From assembly GCA_030606805.1 (NCBI GenBank), contig JAUWFS010000092.1, forward strand, positions 1 to 12,140: 12,140 nucleotides of DNA, read 5' to 3'. This stretch comes from B13-G4 sp030606805 (lineage in GTDB: Bacteria > Desulfobacterota > Desulfobacteria > Desulfobacterales > ETH-SRB1). A program made the position numbers and the translations under genes. The notes under the pieces are model-generated. The model was given only the letters and a program-made list of their open reading frames with translations, did no database searches and was not told the origin of the DNA. The stretch's first letter is position 1. Each line of letters starts with the position of its first letter. This document shows positions 1 through 7,177 of the stretch, piece by piece.

Positions 1-2
1 CC

Positions 3-2411
3 TTAATTTGTATTCTTTAGCCATAATCTATAAAATGATGGGATGACAATTATTGACGCAACATATCCAAATAAAACACCTGAGACTATCGTAGTCCCGA
101 TTGAAAATAATACCGGATGGTTAGCAAACAACAATACTCCTGCCCCTATAAGTGTCGTAATTGCCGAAAGGGATACAGCCATACGCGTCCCTGTTTTCAA
201 GTTGCGATGGCATGTATAAACCATAAAGATTCCATAGTCAATGCAGAGACCTAAAACAACCATAGCTGCAATGAGGCTGGGCGCATTTAGAGACAAACCG
301 AAAACCGGAATAATTCCCATGACCGCTGTTATGCCTGTTATAACCGGAATTAGGGCAAGAGATGTCATTCTTATATCTTTTAGCAACAGGCAGGTTAACA
401 AAGGTATCATGATAGCAGCGATCCCCGATAATAAAATTATTTCTGAGGACACAGATTTAGACAGCATACGTGAAAGAACTTTTCTGGAGACCAAAAATGT
501 CTCTGGATAATGACTGGATATCGTTGACATTGCATTTACATATTTATCTTCATCGGGAAAGAAAGACATCACTTGTAAGCGGCTGTTCTTATCCATTACA
601 AAGCGTTCCTTCAGTTTGTTATAAATTTTAATTCTTTCCGGTTCATTTTCAACAATTGCACACGCATACAAATTATCAAAAAATGGAGAAAATGCATCTT
701 CGGAAAAATTATAATCACTTCCATACGTTGAGATAAGCTCCCTCAGCTTTTCTTCTTTTCCTTGCTTCCAAAATTCCTTCCATCTATCAACATTGGCCTT
801 GCGAGTTTGTTTTGAGGGCCAAATCGCAGCAAGGCTTGAAAAATTATCTTCTCCAACCAGCGCAACCGCTTCGTTATAGATTTTTTCATTAACCTTGAGC
901 GCTTCTTCTAAACTGTTCCTTTGTACAACAAAAACTGCTGGACTGGTTTTATTCACCCATATGCTATGAAATTTTTCTTCTGCTTTAATTATTTCTATTT
1001 CACTACCGTCAAACTGACTGATATCGCTGTTAAATGAAATTTGCTTAGACAGTATCAGAGCAATAATCATAAAAATTGCCCAGCAAAATACTATTATTTT
1101 ATCCTGTGTTTCTGGTTCTTTTAAGGGGCGTTGATTTATATATTCGCCATATTTTTTTACAGTATGATCTAGTCTGTTATATTTTCCTTTAATTATAAAA
1201 TGAGGTAAAATAAACAGAGAACATGCAAGGCACAAAATAATACTGAGAATAGAAAAAAACGCAAGCTGATGATATCCTTGAACGCTGGAAAAGAAAAATG
1301 AGGCGAAAACGCTTATAGTTGTTAACGCGCCAATTATTAATGGCTTTGCAATCCTGTTAACCGCTTCCTGCCTGCTGTCTCCAATCCGTACCGCTGTATA
1401 AACGTGAATTCCATAATCAACGGCAATACCTGCAATAACGGCTCCCATTCCGATAATAAAATAGGACAGCTTGTTAAGGATTAAGTTTGATATATTGATG
1501 GAAACAATAACAGATACAAGTGGTATTAGAAAAATGATAATTGCACCGAAGTCTCTGAAAACGAGTATGAATAATAGAATAAATGCTGCTGAGGCGATAA
1601 TCAGTGTCAACCGGATGTCGCGTTTTATTACATCTTCATTACTGACTGTGTGAAGATGTCCGGCAATGATATCTGTTGAAATAAAGTCCGGCAGGATATT
1701 TAAACGATCATTTAAATACGATATCAACTTCCGGGAGCCGAATCCATCTGTGAGATTTACCGGAGTGTCAAGAATAAGCATGGCATGTGTTCTATCCTTG
1801 CTTATAAAATAACCATTCTCAACAGTCACTTCATAGCCGACAGAAGAATAGATTTTTTGCAGCGAACGCAAAATGTTTGAGTATATTCCAAGTGGATCAG
1901 ATCGAATAAAAGGAATTATAAGTGTGCTCGCCGGGGTTAAAAATTGCTTGTAATTGTTTTTTAAGCTTTCTTTTACTTCTGAAGAATTTATTTGTTTTTC
2001 AATTAGTAATAGATTTCGCTCGTCGATAAGTTGCGGAGCATACTTCAGGAGTTCGAGCATTTCTTCCACTACATTGTTTTCAGAAATTCCGCTTATAACA
2101 TCAGTAACAAGAGGAGGGCCAAGAGATTCCTTTAGCTTTTTGACAGCAGCAATGAGGTCTTTTGTTGTATATTCGGAAGATTTTAGTCCAAGAGAGAGGA
2201 TGACTTTATCCGAAAGATTCGATTCGCGCAGGAAACGGATGCTGCGGTAAACCTCATCATTCCCGGGAAGCATCAGCTCGATATTATTATCAAAACAAAC
2301 TGACTTGAGTCCGATAACTGCTGCGATAATGATAGCTGCTGCCAGAACGGCGACCAGCCATTTGCTTCGCTGAATACTGCCGGATAAACGAAAGAAATAT
2401 TCATCGAACAC
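3..2411 (-). CDS. MMPL/RND-family exporter, probable lipid transporter
   Basis: Inner-membrane proton-driven exporter of the MMPL/HpnN type, the usual partner of a LolA-like protein in aryl-polyene-like loci; it would extract or flip the lipid product of the upstream enzymes. The roughly 802-residue protein has the duplicated RND plan: TM1 near residues 18-38, a periplasmic loop to about 265, a TM bundle with a GIAVDYGIHV motif (DYG at 332-334), then a second TM, loop and TM bundle with GLCIDYGIF (D725). Both DYG motifs are family hallmarks for proton relay. I chose the GTG at 2411 because GGGAGG lies 9 nt upstream; an in-frame TTG at 2441 would add 10 residues but has no Shine-Dalgarno. The gene overlaps the LolA-like gene by 11 bp, so the two are coupled. 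The stop is at 3-5; what lies downstream is outside the window. Substrate unknown. Confidence 0.93.
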   Translation of the reverse strand: MFDEYFFRLSGSIQRSKWLVAVLAAAIIIAAVIGLKSVCFDNNIELMLPGNDEVYRSIRFLRESNLSDKVILSLGLKSSEYTTKDLIAAVKKLKESLGPPLVTDVISGISENNVVEEMLELLKYAPQLIDERNLLLIEKQINSSEVKESLKNNYKQFLTPASTLIIPFIRSDPLGIYSNILRSLQKIYSSVGYEVTVENGYFISKDRTHAMLILDTPVNLTDGFGSRKLISYLNDRLNILPDFISTDIIAGHLHTVSNEDVIKRDIRLTLIIASAAFILLFILVFRDFGAIIIFLIPLVSVIVSINISNLILNKLSYFIIGMGAVIAGIAVDYGIHVYTAVRIGDSRQEAVNRIAKPLIIGALTTISVFASFFFSSVQGYHQLAFFSILSIILCLACSLFILPHFIIKGKYNRLDHTVKKYGEYINQRPLKEPETQDKIIVFCWAIFMIIALILSKQISFNSDISQFDGSEIEIIKAEEKFHSIWVNKTSPAVFVVQRNSLEEALKVNEKIYNEAVALVGEDNFSSLAAIWPSKQTRKANVDRWKEFWKQGKEEKLRELISTYGSDYNFSEDAFSPFFDNLYACAIVENEPERIKIYNKLKERFVMDKNSRLQVMSFFPDEDKYVNAMSTISSHYPETFLVSRKVLSRMLSKSVSSEIILLSGIAAIMIPLLTCLLLKDIRMTSLALIPVITGITAVMGIIPVFGLSLNAPSLIAAMVVLGLCIDYGIFMVYTCHRNLKTGTRMAVSLSAITTLIGAGVLLFANHPVLFSIGTTIVSGVLFGYVASIIVIPSFYRLWLKNTN

Positions 2412-3075
2412 GCGGTTTAACCTCCCAAGCCGCGGCTTCAAGAGGAGTATTCAACTGTGTATTAACGAATGTAAGGAGTGTGCTGTTACTGCTCTTTTCT
2501 TTGATATATATCTGGTGAATATAACGTTCATCATTCCTGAAAATAACTGTTACACTGTCAATGACATTGCCGGCAGTTGTATTTTTTTTAGGATTAAATT
2601 TAAGGGAAACAGGTTTTCTTTTAAGTATAATTATGTTGTAATCTTCTGTCATTGAGGTGTATTTGCCTGAAAACCAGTCTTTCATTTGTGAAATCGCAAC
2701 CTGAAATGCAGGATTTTTAGAAAGAGATATTTTCTGGGTTCTTTTCGTGTCTTCATCCCACTGATATAGAATGTCGCCTTTTATAACCATGGAATAGCGT
2801 AAAGGCTCTATAATATGCCAGGCAAATAGTTCAGGTTTTTGAAGAAATATCATTCCTTTTAGTATGATTTTTTCTTTAAATACAGCGAGTTCTTTTTCCT
2901 GAACAAACTCGGTTTTAAGTGTACGTATTTCAGATGTTTTATCTTCCAGTCTGTGGAGGACTTCGTATAAATCCGGAGCAAGGTTTTTGTGTGTTTTAAT
3001 GCCGGATGTTTCAGCATAACAATGTATGGCAGGCATAACTAAAAAAAGAATGAGTAATACAGCGGTCTTTTGCAT
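2401..3075 (-). CDS. LolA-like outer-membrane lipoprotein carrier protein
   Basis: Periplasmic carrier of the LolA fold, 224 residues. A Sec signal peptide is visible at the N-terminus: MQK, a hydrophobic stretch, then cleavage after about residue 22 (CYA/ET). The Cys at 19 is preceded by His and is not a lipobox. Mature-chain features match the family: K/E-rich early strands, the pattern GMIFLQKPELFAWHIIEP (about 74-91) and GDILYQWDED, corresponding to the LolA 'G-x-rPg-x-rw-P...dG-x-lw-yd' core. In aryl-polyene, flexirubin and similar loci such paralogues accompany an MMPL exporter and are thought to shuttle the product or a lipid intermediate across the periplasm. The ATG at 3075 has GGGAG 7 nt upstream. 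It is separated from the radical SAM gene by a 293-bp repeat-rich gap and overlaps the exporter gene. A housekeeping LolA is less likely given this context. Confidence 0.88.
   Translation of the reverse strand: MQKTAVLLILFLVMPAIHCYAETSGIKTHKNLAPDLYEVLHRLEDKTSEIRTLKTEFVQEKELAVFKEKIILKGMIFLQKPELFAWHIIEPLRYSMVIKGDILYQWDEDTKRTQKISLSKNPAFQVAISQMKDWFSGKYTSMTEDYNIIILKRKPVSLKFNPKKNTTAGNVIDSVTVIFRNDERYIHQIYIKEKSSNSTLLTFVNTQLNTPLEAAAWEVKPRVR
2421..2426 (-). promoter_or_regulatory. Ribosome binding site deciding the exporter start
   Basis: GGGAGG on the minus strand, 9 nt before the GTG at 2411 and inside the end of the LolA-like gene. It favours the GTG start over the TTG at 2441, whose upstream sequence contains no purine-rich match. 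Confidence 0.6.
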
Positions 3076-3150
3076 TTATATACTCCCGGATTCAGATATC
3101 GTCAAATAGTTGAGTAGGAAATATTTACGGAAACTCATGTTCAGGCAAAA

Positions 3151-3213
3151 TCCGAATATCGAAATTCGAAATTCAAAACAAATTCAAATACCAAATGACA
3201 AAATGACCAAAAC
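3151..3213. repeat. Dispersed 'CGAAATTCGAAATTC'-type intergenic repeat
   Basis: Low-complexity but patterned DNA built from GAATATCGAAATTCGAAATTC followed by A-rich words (AAATTCAAATACCAAATGAC). From memory, this kind of sequence recurs between genes in Desulfobacterota, planctomycete and anammox genomes; I cannot confirm copy number from this window. It is non-coding. Confidence 0.5.
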
Positions 3214-3273
3214 TAACACATTGGAAATACGATGTTTTTGTCATTAACAAATTCGTATTTTTGTCATTGTTGA

Positions 3274-3337
3274 GCGCAAGCTTCACTCCGTGTCGTATTT
3301 CGTGGTTGGCGCAAGCTTCACTTCGTGTCGGCTTTCG
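3274..3337. repeat. Pair of 29-bp direct repeats, 35-bp period
   Basis: Copy 1 at 3274-3302 and copy 2 at 3309-3337 share GCGCAAGCTTCACT-C/T-CGTGTCG followed by a TTTCG ending, with about 3 mismatches. Each copy contains a HindIII-like AAGCTT core. Two copies with a 6-bp spacer are too few and too close for a CRISPR array. Confidence 0.7.
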
Positions 3338-3344
3338 AATTTCC

Positions 3345-3370
3345 GACCGAAAAACAGGAGGTTTTCGGTC
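3345..3370 (-). terminator. Hairpin straddling the radical SAM stop codon
   Basis: Perfect 9-bp inverted repeat GACCGAAAA (3345-3353) and TTTTCGGTC (3362-3370) with an 8-nt loop. On the minus strand the stem starts inside the TGA of the radical SAM gene. The stem is only moderately GC-rich and no U-run follows on the transcribed strand, so it is a poor intrinsic terminator. It could be a partial attenuator or an mRNA 3'-end stabiliser that lowers expression of the export genes relative to the enzymes. Confidence 0.35.
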
Positions 3371-4865
3371 AACCACTAACTACTTTACGAGGTCTGGAAT
3401 TATGCCATACTTTTATTTCTCCACGCGCAAGGACGTCGTCGTTCCTGGAAATTGTTCCTTGTATTACACCAAAATCGCCGTAGCGTGCATATTTGTAAAC
3501 AGATATTGTCAATTTGTCTCCAACCCTCGCTTTCTTTAGAATTTCGAGATTTTTTGCACCCAACAGCAACCCCTCTGATGCTAACTCTGATATCCCCATC
3601 TGCTTAAAGCCGTTGAGAGCCGCTATCGATTGTGCCATCATTTCAAGATAAATAGCATCATCAACAATGCCGTCTTCTCCAACAAACAGCATGTCTTTCT
3701 GTATTGTTACTGATACATCTGCATATCTTTCGGCTACCCTGACCAGTGTATCAATAACTTTCATCGGTGATTTTTGGGGGATGATTTCATCGGCTGCGAC
3801 AGGCAAATGAACAATTTCATCCTGCCGGTCAATATTTTTCCAGCACAAAGGATCTGAGGCAAGATAATCGCCGGTTAATTGATATGCAGCTCCCCTGCAG
3901 CCATAACAATACTCAGCTTTTTCACAGGTCCTGCAGGGTCCCTTTATTGTATTGAGATGATTCTTTAAATCACAGAGAACCTCGCTGTCTTTTATAATAT
4001 TTCTAAGCTGTTGCTTGCGAATGTTGCCTATCGGTATGCTGACTCCGACACAAGGCATAACATTGCCGGTTGATGTAACAAGGCAGGAAAATTGGTGCCG
4101 CAGACATCTGTTTCCAACCAGTGGTGGTTGGGGATCCCAGTCTTGACCATACTTAGTGCGATCAATCTCTGAAATCCTGGTGAAAATGTCATAGAGCTCT
4201 TTTGGGTTAACATATAACCATTTGTTATGTTTGGCATTTTCTTGAGGTGTAATAATTTCGAAATAGGGGGCTATCTTCTGATCTCTAAGCCACTGCCACA
4301 TTGTAATCAGCTCATTAATATTATGCCGACAGATAACCGTACTGACAGCGAGAAACTTTTCTTTTGAAGGATATCCCACCTTTTTTAAATTTTGGAGGGC
4401 TTGTTTTATAGAATTATACGACCCTTTTTTTCCGGTAAGCATATCCTGATGATTTTCATCAAATGAATTCATTTTTAAAGCAACTCTTACGTCGTTATCA
4501 TATAATTGCTTTGCAAAATCTTCGGTTATCCTGGTTCCATTTGTAAACATCTCGGCTTCGAGATCCTGTTTTCTGATAAACCGGATCATATCCAGAATGT
4601 CGGGATATAATGTCGGTTCACCTCCAAGAATAATAATTTTCCTTGCTCCAAGGTCTTTTGCCTGAAGGATGACATCGCATATTTCTTCTCTGGAAAGCTC
4701 ATTCTCAGGACATGAATTATGCGGCACATAACAGTAAGGACATCGAAAATTGCAACGCAGGCTGAATTCAATCTCCATTGAAAGAAGCCTTCCGTTTTTC
4801 ACTGCGTCTTCAATATCTTCAATTGGAAATTCAAAATTAGGGATTCTGCTATGGCAGATAGCCAT
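3369..4865 (-). CDS. Radical SAM/SPASM enzyme fused to a hotdog dehydratase-like domain
   Basis: A 498-residue two-part protein. The N-terminal part (about 25-345) is a radical SAM enzyme: CNFRCPYC gives the CX3CX2C [4Fe-4S] ligands C38, C42 and C45, and LGGEP (80-84) contacts SAM. A SPASM/twitch-like region supplies extra cluster cysteines (C254, C261, C272, C298, C311, C314, C320, C323, C341). The C-terminal part (about 360-490) begins IIPQKSPMKVID and contains YLEMMAQSIAALNGF (E408). This matches the LPHRxPM...ExMAQ pattern of ApeP/FabZ-like 3-hydroxyacyl-ACP dehydratases, except that Gln364 replaces the usual His and no GHFPG motif is seen. The ATG at 4865 has AGGAGA 8 nt upstream and lies 5 bp after the ligase stop. 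The fusion suggests radical chemistry on an ACP-bound acyl chain next to a dehydratase or acyl-binding step; substrate unknown. Confidence 0.88.
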   Translation of the reverse strand: MAICHSRIPNFEFPIEDIEDAVKNGRLLSMEIEFSLRCNFRCPYCYVPHNSCPENELSREEICDVILQAKDLGARKIIILGGEPTLYPDILDMIRFIRKQDLEAEMFTNGTRITEDFAKQLYDNDVRVALKMNSFDENHQDMLTGKKGSYNSIKQALQNLKKVGYPSKEKFLAVSTVICRHNINELITMWQWLRDQKIAPYFEIITPQENAKHNKWLYVNPKELYDIFTRISEIDRTKYGQDWDPQPPLVGNRCLRHQFSCLVTSTGNVMPCVGVSIPIGNIRKQQLRNIIKDSEVLCDLKNHLNTIKGPCRTCEKAEYCYGCRGAAYQLTGDYLASDPLCWKNIDRQDEIVHLPVAADEIIPQKSPMKVIDTLVRVAERYADVSVTIQKDMLFVGEDGIVDDAIYLEMMAQSIAALNGFKQMGISELASEGLLLGAKNLEILKKARVGDKLTISVYKYARYGDFGVIQGTISRNDDVLARGEIKVWHNSRPRKVVSG

Positions 4866-4870
4866 TTTAT

Positions 4871-6166
4871 TTATCTCCTGTCTATGAAACGAACAGGTTT
4901 CCTCGACTCCGAAGTGTATACCTGTTGCGCTAATTTTTCTTTATTTGTTATTATAACTGTTGGTTTTACTCGAAGTCGTGCCTGAAGTTTATTTTGTATT
5001 ATTTCGCAATTACACGAATTTTCATTCACCGTTACACATATGGTTATATTGTCGGACAAATCGGTTTCACTGGATACTATAATATAATAATCGTCAATAC
5101 CATTAATTTCTTCCAGGGCTGAATATACCGACTGTGGATATACAGTGGTGCCTCGAACTTTCATCATTTGTTTTTTTCTTCCCAGAACAGGTCCAAGCCT
5201 TGCGGAATGACGTCCGCATGAGCATTGTTTGTCGATTGAAAAACTTATGTCGCCGGTTTTAAAACGCACTAAAGGCATACCTTCTACAGCTAACGGAGTA
5301 ACAACGACTTCACCGGTATGGCCGGAAGAAAGAACTTTGCCGTTTTCATCAACAATTTCTACAACGGCCAAATCCGGATGGAGGTGTCCTCCTTGTTGAG
5401 CAGTACACTCACAGAATGTTGTGACTATTTCTGAGGATGCATAAGTTGAAAATGCCTTTGCCTGCCATATGGTTTCTAAATCTCTGCCTGTTTTTAGTAA
5501 TTCGAGATGCTGGTTTCGTAAGGGTTCACCTATGCATACTAGTTTGGATACAGATGTTTTGCCTGGATCTATCTTATTGTTTTGCAGGTAGAGTCCTAAT
5601 TTTTTTAAGAATGTCGGCACACCGACAATTACAGTGGGCTTCATTCTTAAAATAATATCCTTGTGGTTCTCAAGAGTATTTAGACCGTTTCTTATTGCTG
5701 TTGCGCCGAGACTGCGTATCCCCAGAAAATAAGCCAGGCCGGCAACAAAACACCGATCCATCGTGCAGGTCAGCAAAACTATATCATTTGCCGTAATCCC
5801 GCATCCGGCGAATGACTTTTCTTCATTATAGGCAAGACGGTTTAAATCATAATCGGTATACATAATACGCATTGGACGGCCTGTTGTTCCAGATGATAAA
5901 ACAACATCAACAATCTTGACAGACGGAACTGCACAAAAATCATCATTGTATTTTTCAATATCAGGTTTATCGGTAAATGGGAGTTCACAAAGCTGTTCAA
6001 GTGTTATCCGTTCAAAGTCGATACACGAATCTTTTAGAATTCTCTGATAATACGGGGAATGCTTGCTGCAGTAAACAAGATGCTTGCGAAGACTTTTTTC
6101 TTGAACTTGTCTTATTATGTCAGGCTCATAAAACTCAATATCCATGTATCGCTTTAATTCCATCAT
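4871..6166 (-). CDS. PaaK-type adenylate-forming acyl ligase
   Basis: A 431-residue ANL-superfamily enzyme of the phenylacetate-CoA ligase (PaaK) branch, which activates a carboxylic acid with ATP as acyl-AMP and passes it to CoA or a carrier thiol. Visible motifs: phosphate loop SSGTTGRP (91-98); YASSE (242-246), the PaaK equivalent of YGxTE; FKTGDIS (302-308); GRKKQMMKVRG (329-339) hinge region; C-terminal RKPVRFIDRR. FCEC (251-254), HLH (261-263) and CSCGRH (315-320) resemble the metal-binding cysteines and histidines of this branch. In this operon it probably supplies the starter, aromatic or fatty acid, to the adjacent ACP. The acyl pocket cannot be read from sequence. The gene overlaps the acyltransferase gene by an ATGA junction; a second ATG at 6163 is better spaced from AGGA (7 nt versus 4 nt), so the true start may be one codon later. 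Confidence 0.9.
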   Translation of the reverse strand: MMELKRYMDIEFYEPDIIRQVQEKSLRKHLVYCSKHSPYYQRILKDSCIDFERITLEQLCELPFTDKPDIEKYNDDFCAVPSVKIVDVVLSSGTTGRPMRIMYTDYDLNRLAYNEEKSFAGCGITANDIVLLTCTMDRCFVAGLAYFLGIRSLGATAIRNGLNTLENHKDIILRMKPTVIVGVPTFLKKLGLYLQNNKIDPGKTSVSKLVCIGEPLRNQHLELLKTGRDLETIWQAKAFSTYASSEIVTTFCECTAQQGGHLHPDLAVVEIVDENGKVLSSGHTGEVVVTPLAVEGMPLVRFKTGDISFSIDKQCSCGRHSARLGPVLGRKKQMMKVRGTTVYPQSVYSALEEINGIDDYYIIVSSETDLSDNITICVTVNENSCNCEIIQNKLQARLRVKPTVIITNKEKLAQQVYTSESRKPVRFIDRR

Positions 6167-6924
6167 TCTTTCCTGTCCATTACGGCTACCTCTTTGGATA
6201 TAATATTTCGCACCATATTCTTCAATTTGAAAGGTTTAAAATCTTTATATTCTTCCCATTTTAATGCCGGCAATTTATGTATTTTTATCTTTCCCGGTCT
6301 GAGTAAAAAAGAACCTCGCGGGGGGATATTTTCGTTACCGCTAATACATACCGGTACAATCGGGCATTTAGCTTCAAGGGCAACGCGAAAAATCGAACCA
6401 TGAAACTGGCCCATCGACTTGCCTCCTGAGCGGGTCCCTTCTGGAAATACAATAATGGAAACCCCCTCCTTCAGTAACTTAAGCGCCTGTTTTGAAAATT
6501 GTTTAAAAGGCATCTCATTAATACTTAAGTAGCCGGCCCAGCGAGCATAAATACCCAAAACAGGCAATCGAAAAGGCCAGATATTCACAACCTGAATAAA
6601 TTCATACGGCAGACAGGCCATTAAAAAAGGATCTGTGGCAGATCTATGATTACAAACGAAAATATAAGGCCCTGGCTCAGCGGTTTTTTCATAATCTTTA
6701 TAATATATCCTTATAAAAGGAAAAGGAAGTACTTTTATAGCCACCATTCCGTACCAGCTTATTGCTCGGCGAAACCACTTCATGGTATTACGACGAGACA
6801 TAAATAATGAAAAATATGCAACAAGGAGGGTTAGTATAGGGATAGCAATAGCCGAGTACAGAAAAAATAAAAAGTAAAACGAAATATTGAAAAAGATCAG
6901 CTTTAAGCCTTTAATGTTCTTCAT
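6163..6924 (-). CDS. PlsC-type lysophospholipid/1-acylglycerol-3-phosphate acyltransferase
   Basis: A 253-residue LPLAT-family membrane acyltransferase. An N-terminal hydrophobic segment (about 10-43) anchors it in the inner membrane. Block I NHRSATD (92-98) provides the catalytic H93 and D98 of the HX4D motif, and block III FPEGTRS (160-166) binds the phosphate-bearing acceptor; PIVPVCISG is the block IV equivalent. It would transfer the finished acyl chain from ACP or CoA to a glycerol-based or other lipid acceptor. Such enzymes are standard in aryl-polyene and flexirubin loci. The start overlaps the ACP gene by 14 bp and has no strong Shine-Dalgarno, so it probably relies on translational coupling; its stop overlaps the ligase start (ATGA). 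A housekeeping PlsC is possible but unlikely inside this operon. Confidence 0.9.
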   Translation of the reverse strand: MKNIKGLKLIFFNISFYFLFFLYSAIAIPILTLLVAYFSLFMSRRNTMKWFRRAISWYGMVAIKVLPFPFIRIYYKDYEKTAEPGPYIFVCNHRSATDPFLMACLPYEFIQVVNIWPFRLPVLGIYARWAGYLSINEMPFKQFSKQALKLLKEGVSIIVFPEGTRSGGKSMGQFHGSIFRVALEAKCPIVPVCISGNENIPPRGSFLLRPGKIKIHKLPALKWEEYKDFKPFKLKNMVRNIISKEVAVMDRKE

Positions 6925-7177
6925 TTTTCAAACTTAGAATAAACCTGTAAATATCCTCCAGAGTTCTAATATTCCTGACTCGCTGATCGTTACGAATTTT
7001 AACGCCGAACTTTTGCTGAAGAGCAACGACTAGATCAACAATATCCAGGCTGTCCAGGCCCAGGTCTTCAAATATATTCATTTTTGGCTGAAGTTTTTCT
7101 GTTTCTATCTCAAACGACTCTACAAAAACCTGGTTTGTTATTGCAATTATTTCGTTTTCTGTGATTTCATGTTTCAT
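6911..7177 (-). CDS. Dedicated acyl carrier protein
   Basis: An 88-residue type II acyl carrier protein. The phosphopantetheine site is DLGLDSLDIVDL with Ser43 as the attachment residue; the surrounding helix II (DSLDIVDLVVALQQKFGV) and the acidic first helix are typical. It would hold the growing chain for the ketosynthase, ketoreductase and the fused dehydratase-like domain. The start overlaps the ketosynthase stop in an ATGA junction with no good Shine-Dalgarno, so it is translated by coupling. Its basic patch near the end of helix III (RNDQRVRNIR) is unlike the strongly acidic housekeeping AcpP and supports a pathway-specific role. Confidence 0.93.
   Translation of the reverse strand: MKHEITENEIIAITNQVFVESFEIETEKLQPKMNIFEDLGLDSLDIVDLVVALQQKFGVKIRNDQRVRNIRTLEDIYRFILSLKNEEH

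Larger units (their letters stand above)
3076..3368. other. Repeat-rich intergenic gap between biosynthetic and export genes
   Basis: No convincing gene on either strand. The stretch holds a dispersed A-rich repeat (3151-3213), two copies of an 11-bp TTTTTGTCATT motif (3235-3245 and 3258-3268), two 29-bp direct repeats (3274-3302 and 3309-3337) and a hairpin at the radical SAM stop codon. It is the only long gap inside an otherwise overlapping gene chain, which suggests an insertion of repeat DNA into the operon. Confidence 0.7.

Noticed and set aside
241..2250. Plus-strand open frames opposite the exporter gene
   Set aside because: Antisense shadows of a well-supported MMPL coding sequence.
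3274..3337. CRISPR-like repeats
   Set aside because: Only two copies with a 6-bp spacer and no cas genes.
3345..3370. Strong intrinsic terminator after the radical SAM gene
   Set aside because: The hairpin is perfect but no U-run follows on the minus strand, so it is kept only as a weak hairpin feature.
3173..3539. Short open frames on both strands across the gap and the end of the radical SAM gene
   Set aside because: They lie in repeat DNA or antisense to the dehydratase-like domain, have no ribosome binding site and show no protein-like composition.
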